Positions 37,434 to 45,726 of a DNA stretch of 64,000 nt are shown in pieces. The DNA comes from Olleya sp. Bg11-27 (lineage in GTDB: Bacteria; Bacteroidota; Bacteroidia; Flavobacteriales; Flavobacteriaceae). Each line of letters opens with the position of its first letter. Position 1 is the first letter of the stretch. A program made the position numbers and the translations under genes. The stretch is taken from positions 3,115,001 to 3,179,000 of the forward strand of contig NZ_CP025117.1 of NCBI RefSeq assembly GCF_002831645.1, given 5' to 3'. The notes under the pieces were generated by a model. It was not told the DNA's origin. It saw only the letters and a list, made by a program, of their open reading frames with translations, and ran no database searches.

Positions 37434-37782
37434 TTTTTTTAATCTTCAGTTTGCAGTTAGTAATTTTAAATATGCACCGCATACTAACTACTTTTGCTGC
37501 TCGTTTTTTTTTAAAATCCGAATTTTTCGGAATTATTAATCTTATATATAAGAAGTATAACAACTTCTTCTCTTTTACTTTAAAATTATTTTTTTAATCT
37601 GAACTATAGTGGCATTCAAAAGTAAAATCTACAGCTTTAATCAATTAAAAAATTAATCCAAACTCATTTATTTTAGGATAGTCTTTAGTCAAGTAAAAAC
37701 TTGCATTACTCACTTAGATCCTTGTATAAGTTTATACCGTTTTAAATGTTTTTTTCAACTGAAGGTTAAAAACGCCCAGCTG
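37434..37782. other. 349-bp gap inside the eight-gene group
   Basis: No reading frame or RNA gene was seen. A small dyad AATCCGAAttTTTCGGAATT lies at about 37516-37535. The region is AT-rich and could hold a promoter for the ATPase part of the group. Confidence 0.45.
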
Positions 37783-38853
37783 TTACGTATTTTTCTGTTT
37801 TTTAAAATTAAAATCTGCGATTTGAAAAGGTGGCTTTGCCAACTTATTCATAATCTCAGGATTTTTGTTGTATAATAGTTGAATGATACGATGTGGTGCA
37901 AAGACATAACCTTGTTTAACTGGAGTGCTCCAGTTTTGAAGGGTTTGTTTACTAAAGTAACCACCTTCTTTAAAGGTCCCACCAGGAAAAACTTCGTGAA
38001 TTTTAAGAGATAATGCGTAGGACTCCAAAGGGATCTCTTTTTTACCTATCGCTTCTAAAATTGTGTGGGTTAAATCATTATCATCTTTAGCAAATACGTT
38101 ATGAAAGGCACCTATATCTATACGCTTAAAGTGTTTTGGAAAGACGTTTTTTAAACGCTTGTCAATACCATAAGCCATAGTATCCATATTCATTTTACGA
38201 TCTGCTACTGTTTTTAACGCATCGTAAATCTCTTCTTTTTCTTTATGTGGATCATTTCCATCATAGTCAAAGTACATAAAACACACAAATGGTCTGTTTA
38301 ATGAGACATCATAAAAACTCCAACTGGTCATGAATTTTGCTTCACTATTTTCTGGTGCTTTTATTATTTTACCTTGTACAAAACGGTTAAATATATATTG
38401 CTGCTCTACAGAAGTGTAATACACTATTGAAGCGGCTTGAAATAATTTATCGCGCCTTACGGGTTCTTTTTTACGTAGTAATTGGTCTAAAAATTCGTCT
38501 TGAAGTACAGAGACGTCTTTTAGTTTGTCTAAGTAATTATTACGTAATGATAAATCGTTATATAGATATCTAAATTCTAAATAATTAGGAAACCCAGAGT
38601 CTGTAACGTCTACCTTCATGTTATCTTCTTCGTCATACATGTATTTGACACGCATGGCTTCGATTGAATATAACAGTAAATCGCAATATTGTTTAAAAAA
38701 TATAATTTCTTGTGGTGTGCACAATCCATTTTGTTGCACGCCAACAATTAACTCTTTTAACGCAAAATCTACTTTTTGGTGATAAAACACATATTGATCT
38801 TTACTATCTAATGTAGCTGAATCTAAAGGTGTAACGATGTGGCTTATTGACAT
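37783..38853 (-). CDS. Conserved protein of unknown function, 356 aa
   Basis: No signal peptide or TM segment is visible. The N-terminal half is helical (FALKELIVGVQQNGLCTPQE, YCDLLLYSIEAMRVKYMYDE). The middle has SWSFYDVSLNRPFVCFMYFDYDG, a beta-rich acidic segment, and IDIGAFHNVFAKDDNDL; the C-terminus is basic. It is the second gene of the group, before the ATPase. I recognise no family. Confidence 0.7.
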   Translation of the reverse strand: MSISHIVTPLDSATLDSKDQYVFYHQKVDFALKELIVGVQQNGLCTPQEIIFFKQYCDLLLYSIEAMRVKYMYDEEDNMKVDVTDSGFPNYLEFRYLYNDLSLRNNYLDKLKDVSVLQDEFLDQLLRKKEPVRRDKLFQAASIVYYTSVEQQYIFNRFVQGKIIKAPENSEAKFMTSWSFYDVSLNRPFVCFMYFDYDGNDPHKEKEEIYDALKTVADRKMNMDTMAYGIDKRLKNVFPKHFKRIDIGAFHNVFAKDDNDLTHTILEAIGKKEIPLESYALSLKIHEVFPGGTFKEGGYFSKQTLQNWSTPVKQGYVFAPHRIIQLLYNKNPEIMNKLAKPPFQIADFNFKKQKNT

Positions 38854-38916
38854 GGTTTTTTAGTAGATGATTTTTAGTGGCGAATAATTGATAACCACAA
38901 TTTGTGACTTTAAATT

Positions 38917-38949
38917 AGACCTCGCAGGTTTTAAAAACCTGTGAAGTCT
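38917..38949. repeat. 16-bp-stem palindromic element
   Basis: AGACCTCGCAGGTTTT (38917-38932) pairs with AAAACCTGTGAAGTCT (38934-38949), with one mismatch and one G-T pair. The AGACCTC-ACAGGTTTT palindrome type is frequent in Bacteroidota intergenic DNA, from memory. It is not a clear terminator, since a long T-run is missing. Confidence 0.6.
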
Positions 38950-38972
38950 TTATTTTAATTTGAGTAAGTGTT

Positions 38973-39095
38973 TGAGTAAGCGCGTTAAGGATTGATGCGG
39001 TATCCTTTTTTTGCTGCCATATATGGCAAAAAAAGATTTAGCGGAAAGCCTGACCTACTTTAGCTTTTAAGGGCTAAAGTAGGTAACGCTCAAAC
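38973..39095 (+). ncRNA. Structured RNA candidate resembling the Flavo-1 motif
   Basis: A pseudo-symmetric arrangement: outer arms GAGTAAGCGCGTTA (38974-38987) and TAACGCTC (39084-39091); GGATTGATGCGGTATCC (38989-39005); TTTTTTTGCTGCCATATATGGCAAAAAAAG (39006-39035); AGCGGAAAGCCTGACC (39039-39055); and stem ACCTACTTTAGC / GCTAAAGTAGGT (39053-39064, 39073-39084). The words GGATTGA-GCGG-ATCC and GCGGAAAGCC are familiar from flavobacterial intergenic regions, and I associate them with the Rfam Flavo-1 class; this is from memory and unverified. Orientation is opposite to the flanking minus-strand genes. Confidence 0.6.
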
Positions 39096-39153
39096 GATGT
39101 AATTACTTATTTATTTTAATAAGCATATTTTGTTTGACTTACTAGTAATGTTA

Positions 39154-40494
39154 CTATCCAAGTAAATCGTCGTTTCCGGCTTGTGGTTTTGGTGCTCCTG
39201 CTGGTGCATCATCTCCAGAAGGTGCTCCGTCTTCTGAGTTATAGTATTCTTCAAAAATCTCTTTCATGTCGATACCGTAACGGTCTGCAAAATTCTTTTG
39301 AATATCTACATCTTTAGCTCTAATCTCATGTAAAGCCTCTGCATAACTACGGTATACCCCTTGCATAACCTTTTCGTGTACTGGAATATTATCCATCATT
39401 TCTTGACGTGCTTTAGCACTTGCTGTATGCATTGATGCTAGAGTTTCTCCGATATGCTCGTCTGTTTTCACTCCTAAATGTTCTAAAATAGCAGCAAATT
39501 CTTGATCTGTACGTGCTTTTAAAGCGACAACATAACCATCATAATACTTTACACGTTCTTCCGTATCCGACTTTAATTTAGCACGATGCGTTTGTAAGTT
39601 ACTACGTAATGAGGTTAATACTTTAATAGTCAAATTATGTTTATGTACAAAACTATCCTTAGAGGCTGCAAGTGTTGTGTAGGCATTTTTAAGTCCTTCT
39701 AACTCTTCTACGACTTGTTCTAGTTTGGTTACTTTAGATAAGGCTTCAGAATATTCTGTGGTTTGTTTATCTGCAACTTCTTCTAAGGCTTGACGTGCTT
39801 GTTTTAATAATGCATATTGCGTTTCTAGCTTAGCTTCAGTTTCTGCTTTTTTCTCTAAAGCTTTGGTATGGTTTTTAGAAGCCTCTACGATTGCTACTTG
39901 CAATTTATCTTCTACTTCTTTAATTTCTACCTCACGATTTTTAAGTCGAGTTATTGCTGCTTGAGATTTGTAAGACAGCTCACTTAATAAGGTTTGGATG
40001 TCTGCACTCTCAATACGCTCTTGAAACATCGCTTTTGCTTTGTTGTCTGCTCCAGCGCGTACTTTTTCCGAAGTTTCTAAAGCTTTTTCTGCACTTTTGA
40101 TTTTGCTTTTACGTCCCCAAAGGTTATTCCACCAAGTGTCTGGTTTGTTTTGCGCATCTTCTAATTCGATTTTTGAACGTTCTAATGCTTTTTGAGCATC
40201 GTCAATTACTTTTTGTTCTTTTTCGTTTAATGAAGAAAAACGCTCGAATAAGATACCAACCTCATCTTGGTAATCTGTTAAGTCTTTAATAGCGTCTAAA
40301 AGCGATGTACGATCTTTTTCTGCCATACCAACAACATCATCCAAAGTAGCATTCAAGATTTTCTGACGACTTTCTGGATCATCTTCTTGTGCTAATTTAG
40401 ATTTCATGGTATCAATTGCTTTTCCCCAATTGACATCTACTTTTTCGGTTTTTTCATTAGAGTTTGTTTCTAATAAATCAAAATCATCAGACAT
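39154..40494 (-). CDS. Long coiled-coil protein, first gene of the eight-gene group
   Basis: The 446-aa protein lacks signal peptide and TM segments. After a Glu/Asp-rich start, residues about 50-350 are nearly all helical with heptad patterns (ALERSKIELEDAQN, KNREVEIKEVEDKLQVAIVEA, VTKLEQVVEELEGLKNAY). A WWNNLWGR motif (about 119-126) interrupts the helices. The last 25 residues are Asp/Gly/Pro/Ala-rich and end DDLLG. It could be a scaffold or membrane-associated filament protein, loosely like PspA or TelA in build, but no family signature is clear. Automatic labels such as 'microtubule-binding' would be misleading. Confidence 0.75.
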   Translation of the reverse strand: MSDDFDLLETNSNEKTEKVDVNWGKAIDTMKSKLAQEDDPESRQKILNATLDDVVGMAEKDRTSLLDAIKDLTDYQDEVGILFERFSSLNEKEQKVIDDAQKALERSKIELEDAQNKPDTWWNNLWGRKSKIKSAEKALETSEKVRAGADNKAKAMFQERIESADIQTLLSELSYKSQAAITRLKNREVEIKEVEDKLQVAIVEASKNHTKALEKKAETEAKLETQYALLKQARQALEEVADKQTTEYSEALSKVTKLEQVVEELEGLKNAYTTLAASKDSFVHKHNLTIKVLTSLRSNLQTHRAKLKSDTEERVKYYDGYVVALKARTDQEFAAILEHLGVKTDEHIGETLASMHTASAKARQEMMDNIPVHEKVMQGVYRSYAEALHEIRAKDVDIQKNFADRYGIDMKEIFEEYYNSEDGAPSGDDAPAGAPKPQAGNDDLLG

Positions 40495-40663
40495 ATATAT
40501 TATTGTTTTTAAGGTTGGATAAATTTAACGTAAGCAATTTCGTTAAAAAATATTAGTTGTGAAAATATTTACTGCTCATATTATAAGTATTAATTGTTAT
40601 TAAAATGTTACAGTATATTTTAAAGAAAAAAAAAGTAAGTATCTTTAAAACAAAATTAAAAAA

Positions 40664-41443
40664 ATGAAAAAAATAGCAGTAGCCTTATTTACAATGACTT
40701 TAGTTTTAAATAGTTGTAAAAATGAAACAAAAACGGATACTATTAAAGTTGACAAAAAAACAACCTCAACAACAGTAAGCACAGTGGAAATTATCCCTAT
40801 TTCCCATGCTACGATGGTTTTAAATTATGCTAAAGAGACTATTTATGTAGATCCTACTGGAGGAAAAGAAGCTTTTGAAGGGCAAAAAGAACCGACTATA
40901 GTTTTAATCACAGATATACATGGTGACCATTTAAGTTTTGACACTTTAAAAGCTTTAGATTTAAAAAATGCTTTAATAGTGGCACCACAAGCAGTAGTAG
41001 ATAAGTTTCCTGAAGATTTTAAGCCAAACTTTAATGTTATAGCTAATAATGAGACTTCTATGGTTAACAACACTATTATAGAGGCTATACCAATGTACAA
41101 TTTGCGTGAAGATGCTCTAAAATTTCACTCCAAAGGTCGTGGTAATGGTTATGTTTTAACCATTGGAGGACAACGTATTTATATCTCGGGAGATACGGAA
41201 GACATTCCAGAAATGAGACAGCTTAAAAATATAGACAAAGCTTTTGTGTGTATGAATTTACCATATACAATGACCGTAGATAGTGCTGCTAGTGCTGTTT
41301 TAGACTTTAAACCTAAACAAGTATATCCTTATCATTACAGAGGTACAGAAGGCTTAAGTGATGTTTCTAAGTTTAAAACTATAATTAATGACGCTAATTC
41401 CGATATAAAAGTAGTGCAATTAGACTGGTATTCAGGTAATTAA
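40664..41443 (+). CDS. Metallo-beta-lactamase-fold hydrolase, lipoprotein
   Basis: The 259-aa protein has a lipoprotein signal (MTLVLNSCKNE, Cys 18) and an MBL fold like the UlaG group: ITDIHGDHLSFDTL with the H-x-D-H metal motif, IYISGDTEDIPEM with the bridging Asp, and KQVYPYHYRG with the C-terminal His. It would be anchored on the periplasmic face of a membrane. The substrate is not known. It probably heads a group with two tiny membrane proteins. Confidence 0.85.
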   Translation: MKKIAVALFTMTLVLNSCKNETKTDTIKVDKKTTSTTVSTVEIIPISHATMVLNYAKETIYVDPTGGKEAFEGQKEPTIVLITDIHGDHLSFDTLKALDLKNALIVAPQAVVDKFPEDFKPNFNVIANNETSMVNNTIIEAIPMYNLREDALKFHSKGRGNGYVLTIGGQRIYISGDTEDIPEMRQLKNIDKAFVCMNLPYTMTVDSAASAVLDFKPKQVYPYHYRGTEGLSDVSKFKTIINDANSDIKVVQLDWYSGN

Positions 41444-41483
41444 TTATTATATTTAAGTATATTAAGTCCAAAACTAATAATAT

Positions 41484-41663
41484 ATGACTTCCAATTTTTT
41501 ATTTGTATTGCAAAATTTAACAGAAGAAGTTACTGAGGCATCACATCAAAAATTAATTACAATTTTATCTATTGCTCTAATTACGATACTGACTTTATTA
41601 ACCATTAGCTTAATAAAAGTAAAAAGACTTGAAAAGAAAATTAAAGACCTTAAAAATTTATAG
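41484..41663 (+). CDS. Small membrane protein, 59 aa
   Basis: ATG 41484 to TAG 41661-41663. A hydrophobic segment at about 24-44 (LITILSIALITILTLLTISL) is followed by a Lys-rich helix (KVKRLEKKIKDLKNL). It lies 40 bp after the MBL gene and 2 bp before the next small gene. The spacing and clean TM plus basic helix pattern support a real gene. Function unknown. Confidence 0.65.
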   Translation: MTSNFLFVLQNLTEEVTEASHQKLITILSIALITILTLLTISLIKVKRLEKKIKDLKNL

Positions 41664-41665
41664 CA

Positions 41666-41866
41666 ATGGATAGCTACTTAATCATTGGAATTTTGATTTT
41701 TAATCTTGTTATTTTAATAATTACGATTATAAGTAAAAAAGGGCTGTATACTATATCTCCAGAAAAACAATGGCGTAAAGAAATTGATGCTTTTGATAAA
41801 AAGTTTAAGACTCTAGAAAAGCTAGACTTGTCAGATTACAAAATAAATAACACTCATTTATACTAA
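41666..41866 (+). CDS. Small membrane protein, 66 aa
   Basis: ATG 41666 starts 2 bp after the previous stop. One TM segment (YLIIGILIFNLVILIITIIS, about 4-23) precedes a hydrophilic tail (SPEKQWRKEIDAFDKKFKTLEK). A terminator follows immediately. Tight coupling to the 59-aa gene suggests a two-component small membrane complex. Function unknown. Confidence 0.7.
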   Translation: MDSYLIIGILIFNLVILIITIISKKGLYTISPEKQWRKEIDAFDKKFKTLEKLDLSDYKINNTHLY

Positions 41867-41870
41867 ATAA

Positions 41871-41893
41871 AAAAGCCTGCAAATGCAGGCTTT
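41871..41893. terminator. Bidirectional terminator
   Basis: AAAGCCTGCA and TGCAGGCTTT around AA, between the small membrane genes (plus) and ettA (minus). Confidence 0.85.
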
Positions 41894-41920
41894 CTTATTA
41901 TTATCAATTAGCAAAACGAC

Positions 41921-43612
41921 TTATCTCACTAATTTTTTATACTTAATACGTTTTGGCATTAAATCTCCACCTAAACGGTTCTTCTTATTTTCTTCATATT
42001 CACTAAATCCACCTTCAAAGAAATACACTTGAGAGTCTCCTTCAAATGCTAAGATATGAGTACATACTCTATCTAAAAACCATCTGTCGTGAGAAATCAC
42101 TACTGCACATCCTGCAAAGTTCTCTAAACCTTCCTCTAATGCACGCAATGTATTAACATCTAAATCATTGGTAGGCTCATCTAAAAGTAAGACGTTACCT
42201 TCTTCCTTAAGTGTCATTGCTAAGTGTAAACGGTTACGCTCTCCTCCAGACAATAATTTTACTTTTTTGTTTTGCTCTCCTCCAGAAAAATTAAAACGAC
42301 TTAAATACGCTCTAGAATTAACTTCCTTTCCTCCCATCATCACCAACTCTTGCTCATCACTAAAGTTTTGCCAAATTGTTTTTTCAGGATCTATATTTGA
42401 GTGCGCTTGATCAACATAAGACACCTTTGCGGTTTCCCCTGTTTTAAACTCACCTTTATCAGGCGTTTCTTCTCCCATAATCATTCTAAAAATAGTAGTC
42501 TTACCTGCTCCGTTTGGACCAATAATACCAACTATTCCTGCCTGTGGTAAACTAAAGTTTAAATCTTCATATAATAACTTATCATCAAACGCTTTACTTA
42601 CACCAACAGCATCAATAACATTAGACCCTAAACGCGGTCCATTCGGGATGTAAATTTCAAGTTTTTCGTCCAGTTGTTTCTGGTCTTGACTCATTAATTT
42701 ATCATAGTTTTTCAAACGTGCTTTCTGCTTTGTTTGACGTCCTTTAGCCCCTTGCTTAACCCACTCCAACTCACGTTCTAATGTCTTTTGACGCTTAGAC
42801 GCTGTTTTGCTTTCTTGAGCCATACGCTTAGACTTTTGATCTAACCAAGACGAATAGTTTCCTTTCCATGGAATACCTTCTCCTCTATCTAGTTCTAAAA
42901 TCCAACCTGCTACGTTATCTAAAAAGTACCTATCGTGCGTTACTGCTATTACAGTTCCTTTGTATTGCGCTAAATGGTGTTCTAACCAATGTACAGACTC
43001 GGCATCCAAGTGATTGGTTGGCTCATCCAGTAATAATACATCTGGCTCTTGTAATAATAAACGACATAAAGCTACACGTCTTCTTTCCCCTCCAGATAAT
43101 ACACCAATCTTTTTATCACCATCTGGAGTACGTAACGCATCCATAGCAATTTCTAATTTGGTATCTAACTCCCAAGCATTAGAAGCATCAATCTGATCTT
43201 GAAGCTCTGCTTGACGATTCATTAACTTTTCCATTTTGTCTGCATCAGAATATACTTCTTCTAGTCCAAACTGGTCATTAATTTTATTATATTCATCTAA
43301 AATAGCTACGGTTTCTGCTGCACCTTCACGCACAATCTCCATAACTGTTTTATCATTATCTAATTCTGGTTCTTGCTCTAAATATCCTACAGTATACCCT
43401 GGAGAAAACACAACATCACCTTGATAGTTTTTATCAACCCCTGCTATTATTTTAAGCAATGTAGATTTCCCAGATCCGTTAAGACCTAAGATTCCAATTT
43501 TAGCCCCATAAAAGAAGCTTAAGTATATATTTTTTAGTACTGGTGTTTGAGCACTTTGAAATGTCTTGGTAAGACCAGACATTGAGAAAATTACTTTTTT
43601 ATCGTCAGACAT
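41921..43612 (-). CDS. ettA: Energy-dependent translational throttle protein EttA (ABC-F)
   Basis: The 563-aa protein has two ABC ATPase domains without TM segments. Domain 1: GLNGSGKSTLLK, LSGGERRRVALCRLL, LLLDEPTNHLD. Domain 2: GPNGAGKTTIFRM, LSGGERNRLHLAMTL, LLLDEPTNDLD. Between them is the charged linker (KRMAQESKTASKRQKTLERE). The length (about 555 in EttA) and the arm insertion in domain 1 identify EttA rather than other ABC-F proteins. EttA binds the ribosomal E site and gates elongation according to ATP/ADP. Confidence 0.93.
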   Translation of the reverse strand: MSDDKKVIFSMSGLTKTFQSAQTPVLKNIYLSFFYGAKIGILGLNGSGKSTLLKIIAGVDKNYQGDVVFSPGYTVGYLEQEPELDNDKTVMEIVREGAAETVAILDEYNKINDQFGLEEVYSDADKMEKLMNRQAELQDQIDASNAWELDTKLEIAMDALRTPDGDKKIGVLSGGERRRVALCRLLLQEPDVLLLDEPTNHLDAESVHWLEHHLAQYKGTVIAVTHDRYFLDNVAGWILELDRGEGIPWKGNYSSWLDQKSKRMAQESKTASKRQKTLERELEWVKQGAKGRQTKQKARLKNYDKLMSQDQKQLDEKLEIYIPNGPRLGSNVIDAVGVSKAFDDKLLYEDLNFSLPQAGIVGIIGPNGAGKTTIFRMIMGEETPDKGEFKTGETAKVSYVDQAHSNIDPEKTIWQNFSDEQELVMMGGKEVNSRAYLSRFNFSGGEQNKKVKLLSGGERNRLHLAMTLKEEGNVLLLDEPTNDLDVNTLRALEEGLENFAGCAVVISHDRWFLDRVCTHILAFEGDSQVYFFEGGFSEYEENKKNRLGGDLMPKRIKYKKLVR

Positions 43613-43663
43613 ATTATTGTTAATTTGATTTTTGTTATTTGTTCTTAAGCCTATTTGACTTAA

Positions 43664-43846
43664 TTAAACACGACCTTTAAGCGCATTAAATACCCATGCA
43701 ACAGCAAAAAAACCAACGCCTACAGATGCAAAACCCCAACCGGCTACATCGTCATATCTAAAAGCTCCTAATGCAATTAATGCTAATCCTACTATTATCA
43801 TAATTGTGGTAGCCCAAGCTAACACAGTATTTTTGTTCATTGCCAT
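43664..43846 (-). CDS. CAL67264-family small membrane protein
   Basis: The 60-aa protein has two TM segments (ATTIMIIVGLALIALGAF and GFASVGVGFFAVAWVFNAL) joined by RYDDVAGW. The N-terminus MAMNKNTVLAWAT matches what I recall of the flavobacterial CAL67264 family. Function unknown. It lies upstream of ettA on the same strand (51-bp gap). Confidence 0.75.
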   Translation of the reverse strand: MAMNKNTVLAWATTIMIIVGLALIALGAFRYDDVAGWGFASVGVGFFAVAWVFNALKGRV

Positions 43847-43895
43847 AATCTAATTTAGTAAAATGTGAATTACAAATATCGTTTATTTTAACACA

Positions 43896-43923
43896 AAAAG
43901 CATCCTAAATAGGATGCTTTTTT
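43896..43923. terminator. Terminator after the pirin operon
   Basis: AAAAAGCATCCT and AGGATGCTTTTT around AAAT. Downstream of the minus-strand pirin stop at 43943. Confidence 0.85.
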
Positions 43924-43942
43924 GATATTATTTAAAGACTAT

Positions 43943-44659
43943 CTACAACATTGGCACTTCAATAAAAAGTAGTTGCGTATCCGTTGTAGTATTAATTAAA
44001 AAACTATCAGTACTAGTGACACCTATTGCATCTCTACTTTGTAATGTATTATTCTCAATAGACACCGCTCCAGAGATAATCATAACATAGGTTCCATGAC
44101 CGTCACTTTTAGTCTTATAAGTAAAAGACTCGTCCGCTTTTAAATCAATTCGAGACAACTTAGCATCTTGATGTATTTTCAAGCCATTCTCTACTCCATC
44201 CATTGAAGTCACTAACGTTTGTAGCTTACCCGCTCTGTCTTCCGCTTTAAAAAATTGCTGATCATAACGTGGTACTACATTTTGCTTATTAGGAATAATC
44301 CAAATTTGAAACAAACTTAAGTACTCGTCTGTTTTTGCATTCATTTCAGAATGTTTCAAACCACTTCCGGCACTCATAATTTGCACTTCTCCTACTTCTA
44401 TAGTTTCCCAACGATTTCCCATAGAGTCTTTATGCTTCAGAGACCCTTTTAAAGGAATTGTAATGATTTCCATATTATCATGAGCGTGAGTACTAAAACC
44501 CATGCTTGGTGCGATAACATCATCATTTAAAACACGTAAAGCTCCAAATTGTATTTTTTCTGAATCAAAAAACTGAGCAAAACTAAAACTATGATTTGCT
44601 TGCAACCAACCATGATTTGCAAAACCACGATCTTCTGCTTTATGTATAACTATATTCAT
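43943..44659 (-). CDS. Pirin family protein (bicupin, YhhW-like)
   Basis: The 238-aa protein has the pirin N-terminal cupin: FGALRVLNDDVIAPSMGFSTHAHDNMEIITIPLKG with the metal-binding H-x-H and later H and E ligands, and SGSGLKHSEMN-type sequence (MSAGSGLKHSEMN). The C-terminal half is a second, degenerate cupin. E. coli YhhW has quercetin dioxygenase activity. It is the last gene of a redox-type operon under a MarR regulator. Confidence 0.9.
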   Translation of the reverse strand: MNIVIHKAEDRGFANHGWLQANHSFSFAQFFDSEKIQFGALRVLNDDVIAPSMGFSTHAHDNMEIITIPLKGSLKHKDSMGNRWETIEVGEVQIMSAGSGLKHSEMNAKTDEYLSLFQIWIIPNKQNVVPRYDQQFFKAEDRAGKLQTLVTSMDGVENGLKIHQDAKLSRIDLKADESFTYKTKSDGHGTYVMIISGAVSIENNTLQSRDAIGVTSTDSFLINTTTDTQLLFIEVPML

Positions 44660-44673
44660 TATATAACTTCGTT

Positions 44674-45129
44674 TTATTTTTTTATAGTAGTCCTCAATTT
44701 ATCTAACAAATCACTTAATTGCCCGGCCTCCTCCTCGGATAAATTATCTAACAAATTATGTAGTGGGTTTTTAGGTTTAATCTGTTCTAAAAGATTTAAA
44801 CCCGCTGTAGTAATCTCTATTAACACCACTCGCCTATCTCCAGGAAAAGGAATACGTTTAATTAATTGTTTATCACACAACTTATCGGTTAGACGTGTCA
44901 AATTGGGTGCGCGCTCTACCATACGCTCTTTTATGGTTTGCACTTTTATAGGTTCTTTTGAACCTCTTAATATTCTTAAAATATTATATTGTTGTGGTGA
45001 CAATCCAAAAGGCTTAAAAAAGTCGTTTTGAAAACTTGTAATATGATTTGCTGTAAACAAAATATTAAGCATCGCTTTTACTTTGTTACTTTCAAACTTT
45101 GATTTAATTTCTTCTGCAAAACCAGCCAT
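44674..45129 (-). CDS. MarR-family transcriptional regulator
   Basis: The 151-aa protein has a winged-helix domain: LSPQQYNILRILRGSKEPIKVQTIKERM, then NLTRLTDKLCDKQLIKR (recognition helix) and FPGDRRVVLIEITTAG with the D-R-R wing signature. One Cys (LCDKQ) near the recognition helix might sense oxidants, as in OhrR or QorR types, but that is speculative. It lies between a flavin reductase and a pirin gene; the perfect palindrome at 45727-45747 upstream of the group is the candidate operator. Confidence 0.9.
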   Translation of the reverse strand: MAGFAEEIKSKFESNKVKAMLNILFTANHITSFQNDFFKPFGLSPQQYNILRILRGSKEPIKVQTIKERMVERAPNLTRLTDKLCDKQLIKRIPFPGDRRVVLIEITTAGLNLLEQIKPKNPLHNLLDNLSEEEAGQLSDLLDKLRTTIKK

Positions 45130-45148
45130 TATCTTTCCTGTTTAACTA

Positions 45149-45679
45149 TTATAAATTTTCAGAAAATGTACTAACCGCTTTGATTAAACCTTTATTTAAT
45201 TCAGCATTAACCATAGTCCCGTCTTTTAAGTTATCATTAAATGATGGTAAATTAAAAGTAGCGACGATATTAGCATTATGTCTAGGAAACCTCTCTGCTG
45301 CCATATCAAATACAGATTGCCCTGCTCTTGGTCCTGGAGACGTACTCATTAATAACATGGGTTTGTCTTGAAATACTTTAACCTCAATTCTGGACAACCA
45401 ATCCAATAGGTTTTTAAATGCAGCTGTATAGGCGCCATTGTGTTCTGCTAATGACACTATAATTCCGTCAGAATCGGTAATCTTATCAAAAAACTGCTTT
45501 GCTTTATCCGGAAAACCCGATGCAGCCTCTAAATCGACACCATAAACAGGAACTTCAAAATCATTTAAATCTAAAACTTCAACCGATACATTCTCTAATA
45601 ATGTCGAAGCGTAGGTCGCTAATTGTTTATTTATTGAAGTAGAACTATTACTACCTCCAAAGGCTATTATATTTTTCAT
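45149..45679 (-). CDS. NAD(P)H-dependent FMN reductase
   Basis: The 176-aa flavodoxin-fold protein starts MKNIIAFGGSNSSTSINKQLA, with the FMN phosphate-binding G-G-S-x-S-x-x-S loop, and has SLAEHNGAYTAAFKNLLDWLSR, the typical FMN-contact region of NADPH-dependent FMN reductases. It is the first gene of an operon with marR and pirin genes. Likely substrates are quinones or azo/flavin compounds. Confidence 0.9.
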   Translation of the reverse strand: MKNIIAFGGSNSSTSINKQLATYASTLLENVSVEVLDLNDFEVPVYGVDLEAASGFPDKAKQFFDKITDSDGIIVSLAEHNGAYTAAFKNLLDWLSRIEVKVFQDKPMLLMSTSPGPRAGQSVFDMAAERFPRHNANIVATFNLPSFNDNLKDGTMVNAELNKGLIKAVSTFSENL

Positions 45680-45697
45680 TGTATTGTTTATTTTTTA

Positions 45698-45705
45698 CAA
45701 AGATA
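45698..45705 (-). promoter_or_regulatory. -7 element for the reductase-marR-pirin operon
   Basis: Plus strand CAAAGATA, TATCTTTG on the minus strand, 18 bp before the reductase start. Confidence 0.5.
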
Positions 45706-45726
45706 CAAAAAACAACCATATATATT

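Larger units (their letters stand above)
38854..39153. other. 300-bp intergenic region with several inverted repeats
   Basis: Holds a long hairpin (38917-38949), a structured-RNA candidate (38973-39095), and a TGAGTAAG direct repeat (38971-38980 region). No protein gene fits. Confidence 0.7.

Noticed and set aside
30556-40494. Eight-gene locus as a prophage or integrative element
   Set aside because: No integrase, terminase, capsid, tail or recombination genes, and no flanking direct repeats or tRNA gene were seen.
42868-43196. Plus-strand frames within ettA
   Set aside because: Shadows of the conserved ABC domains on the minus strand.
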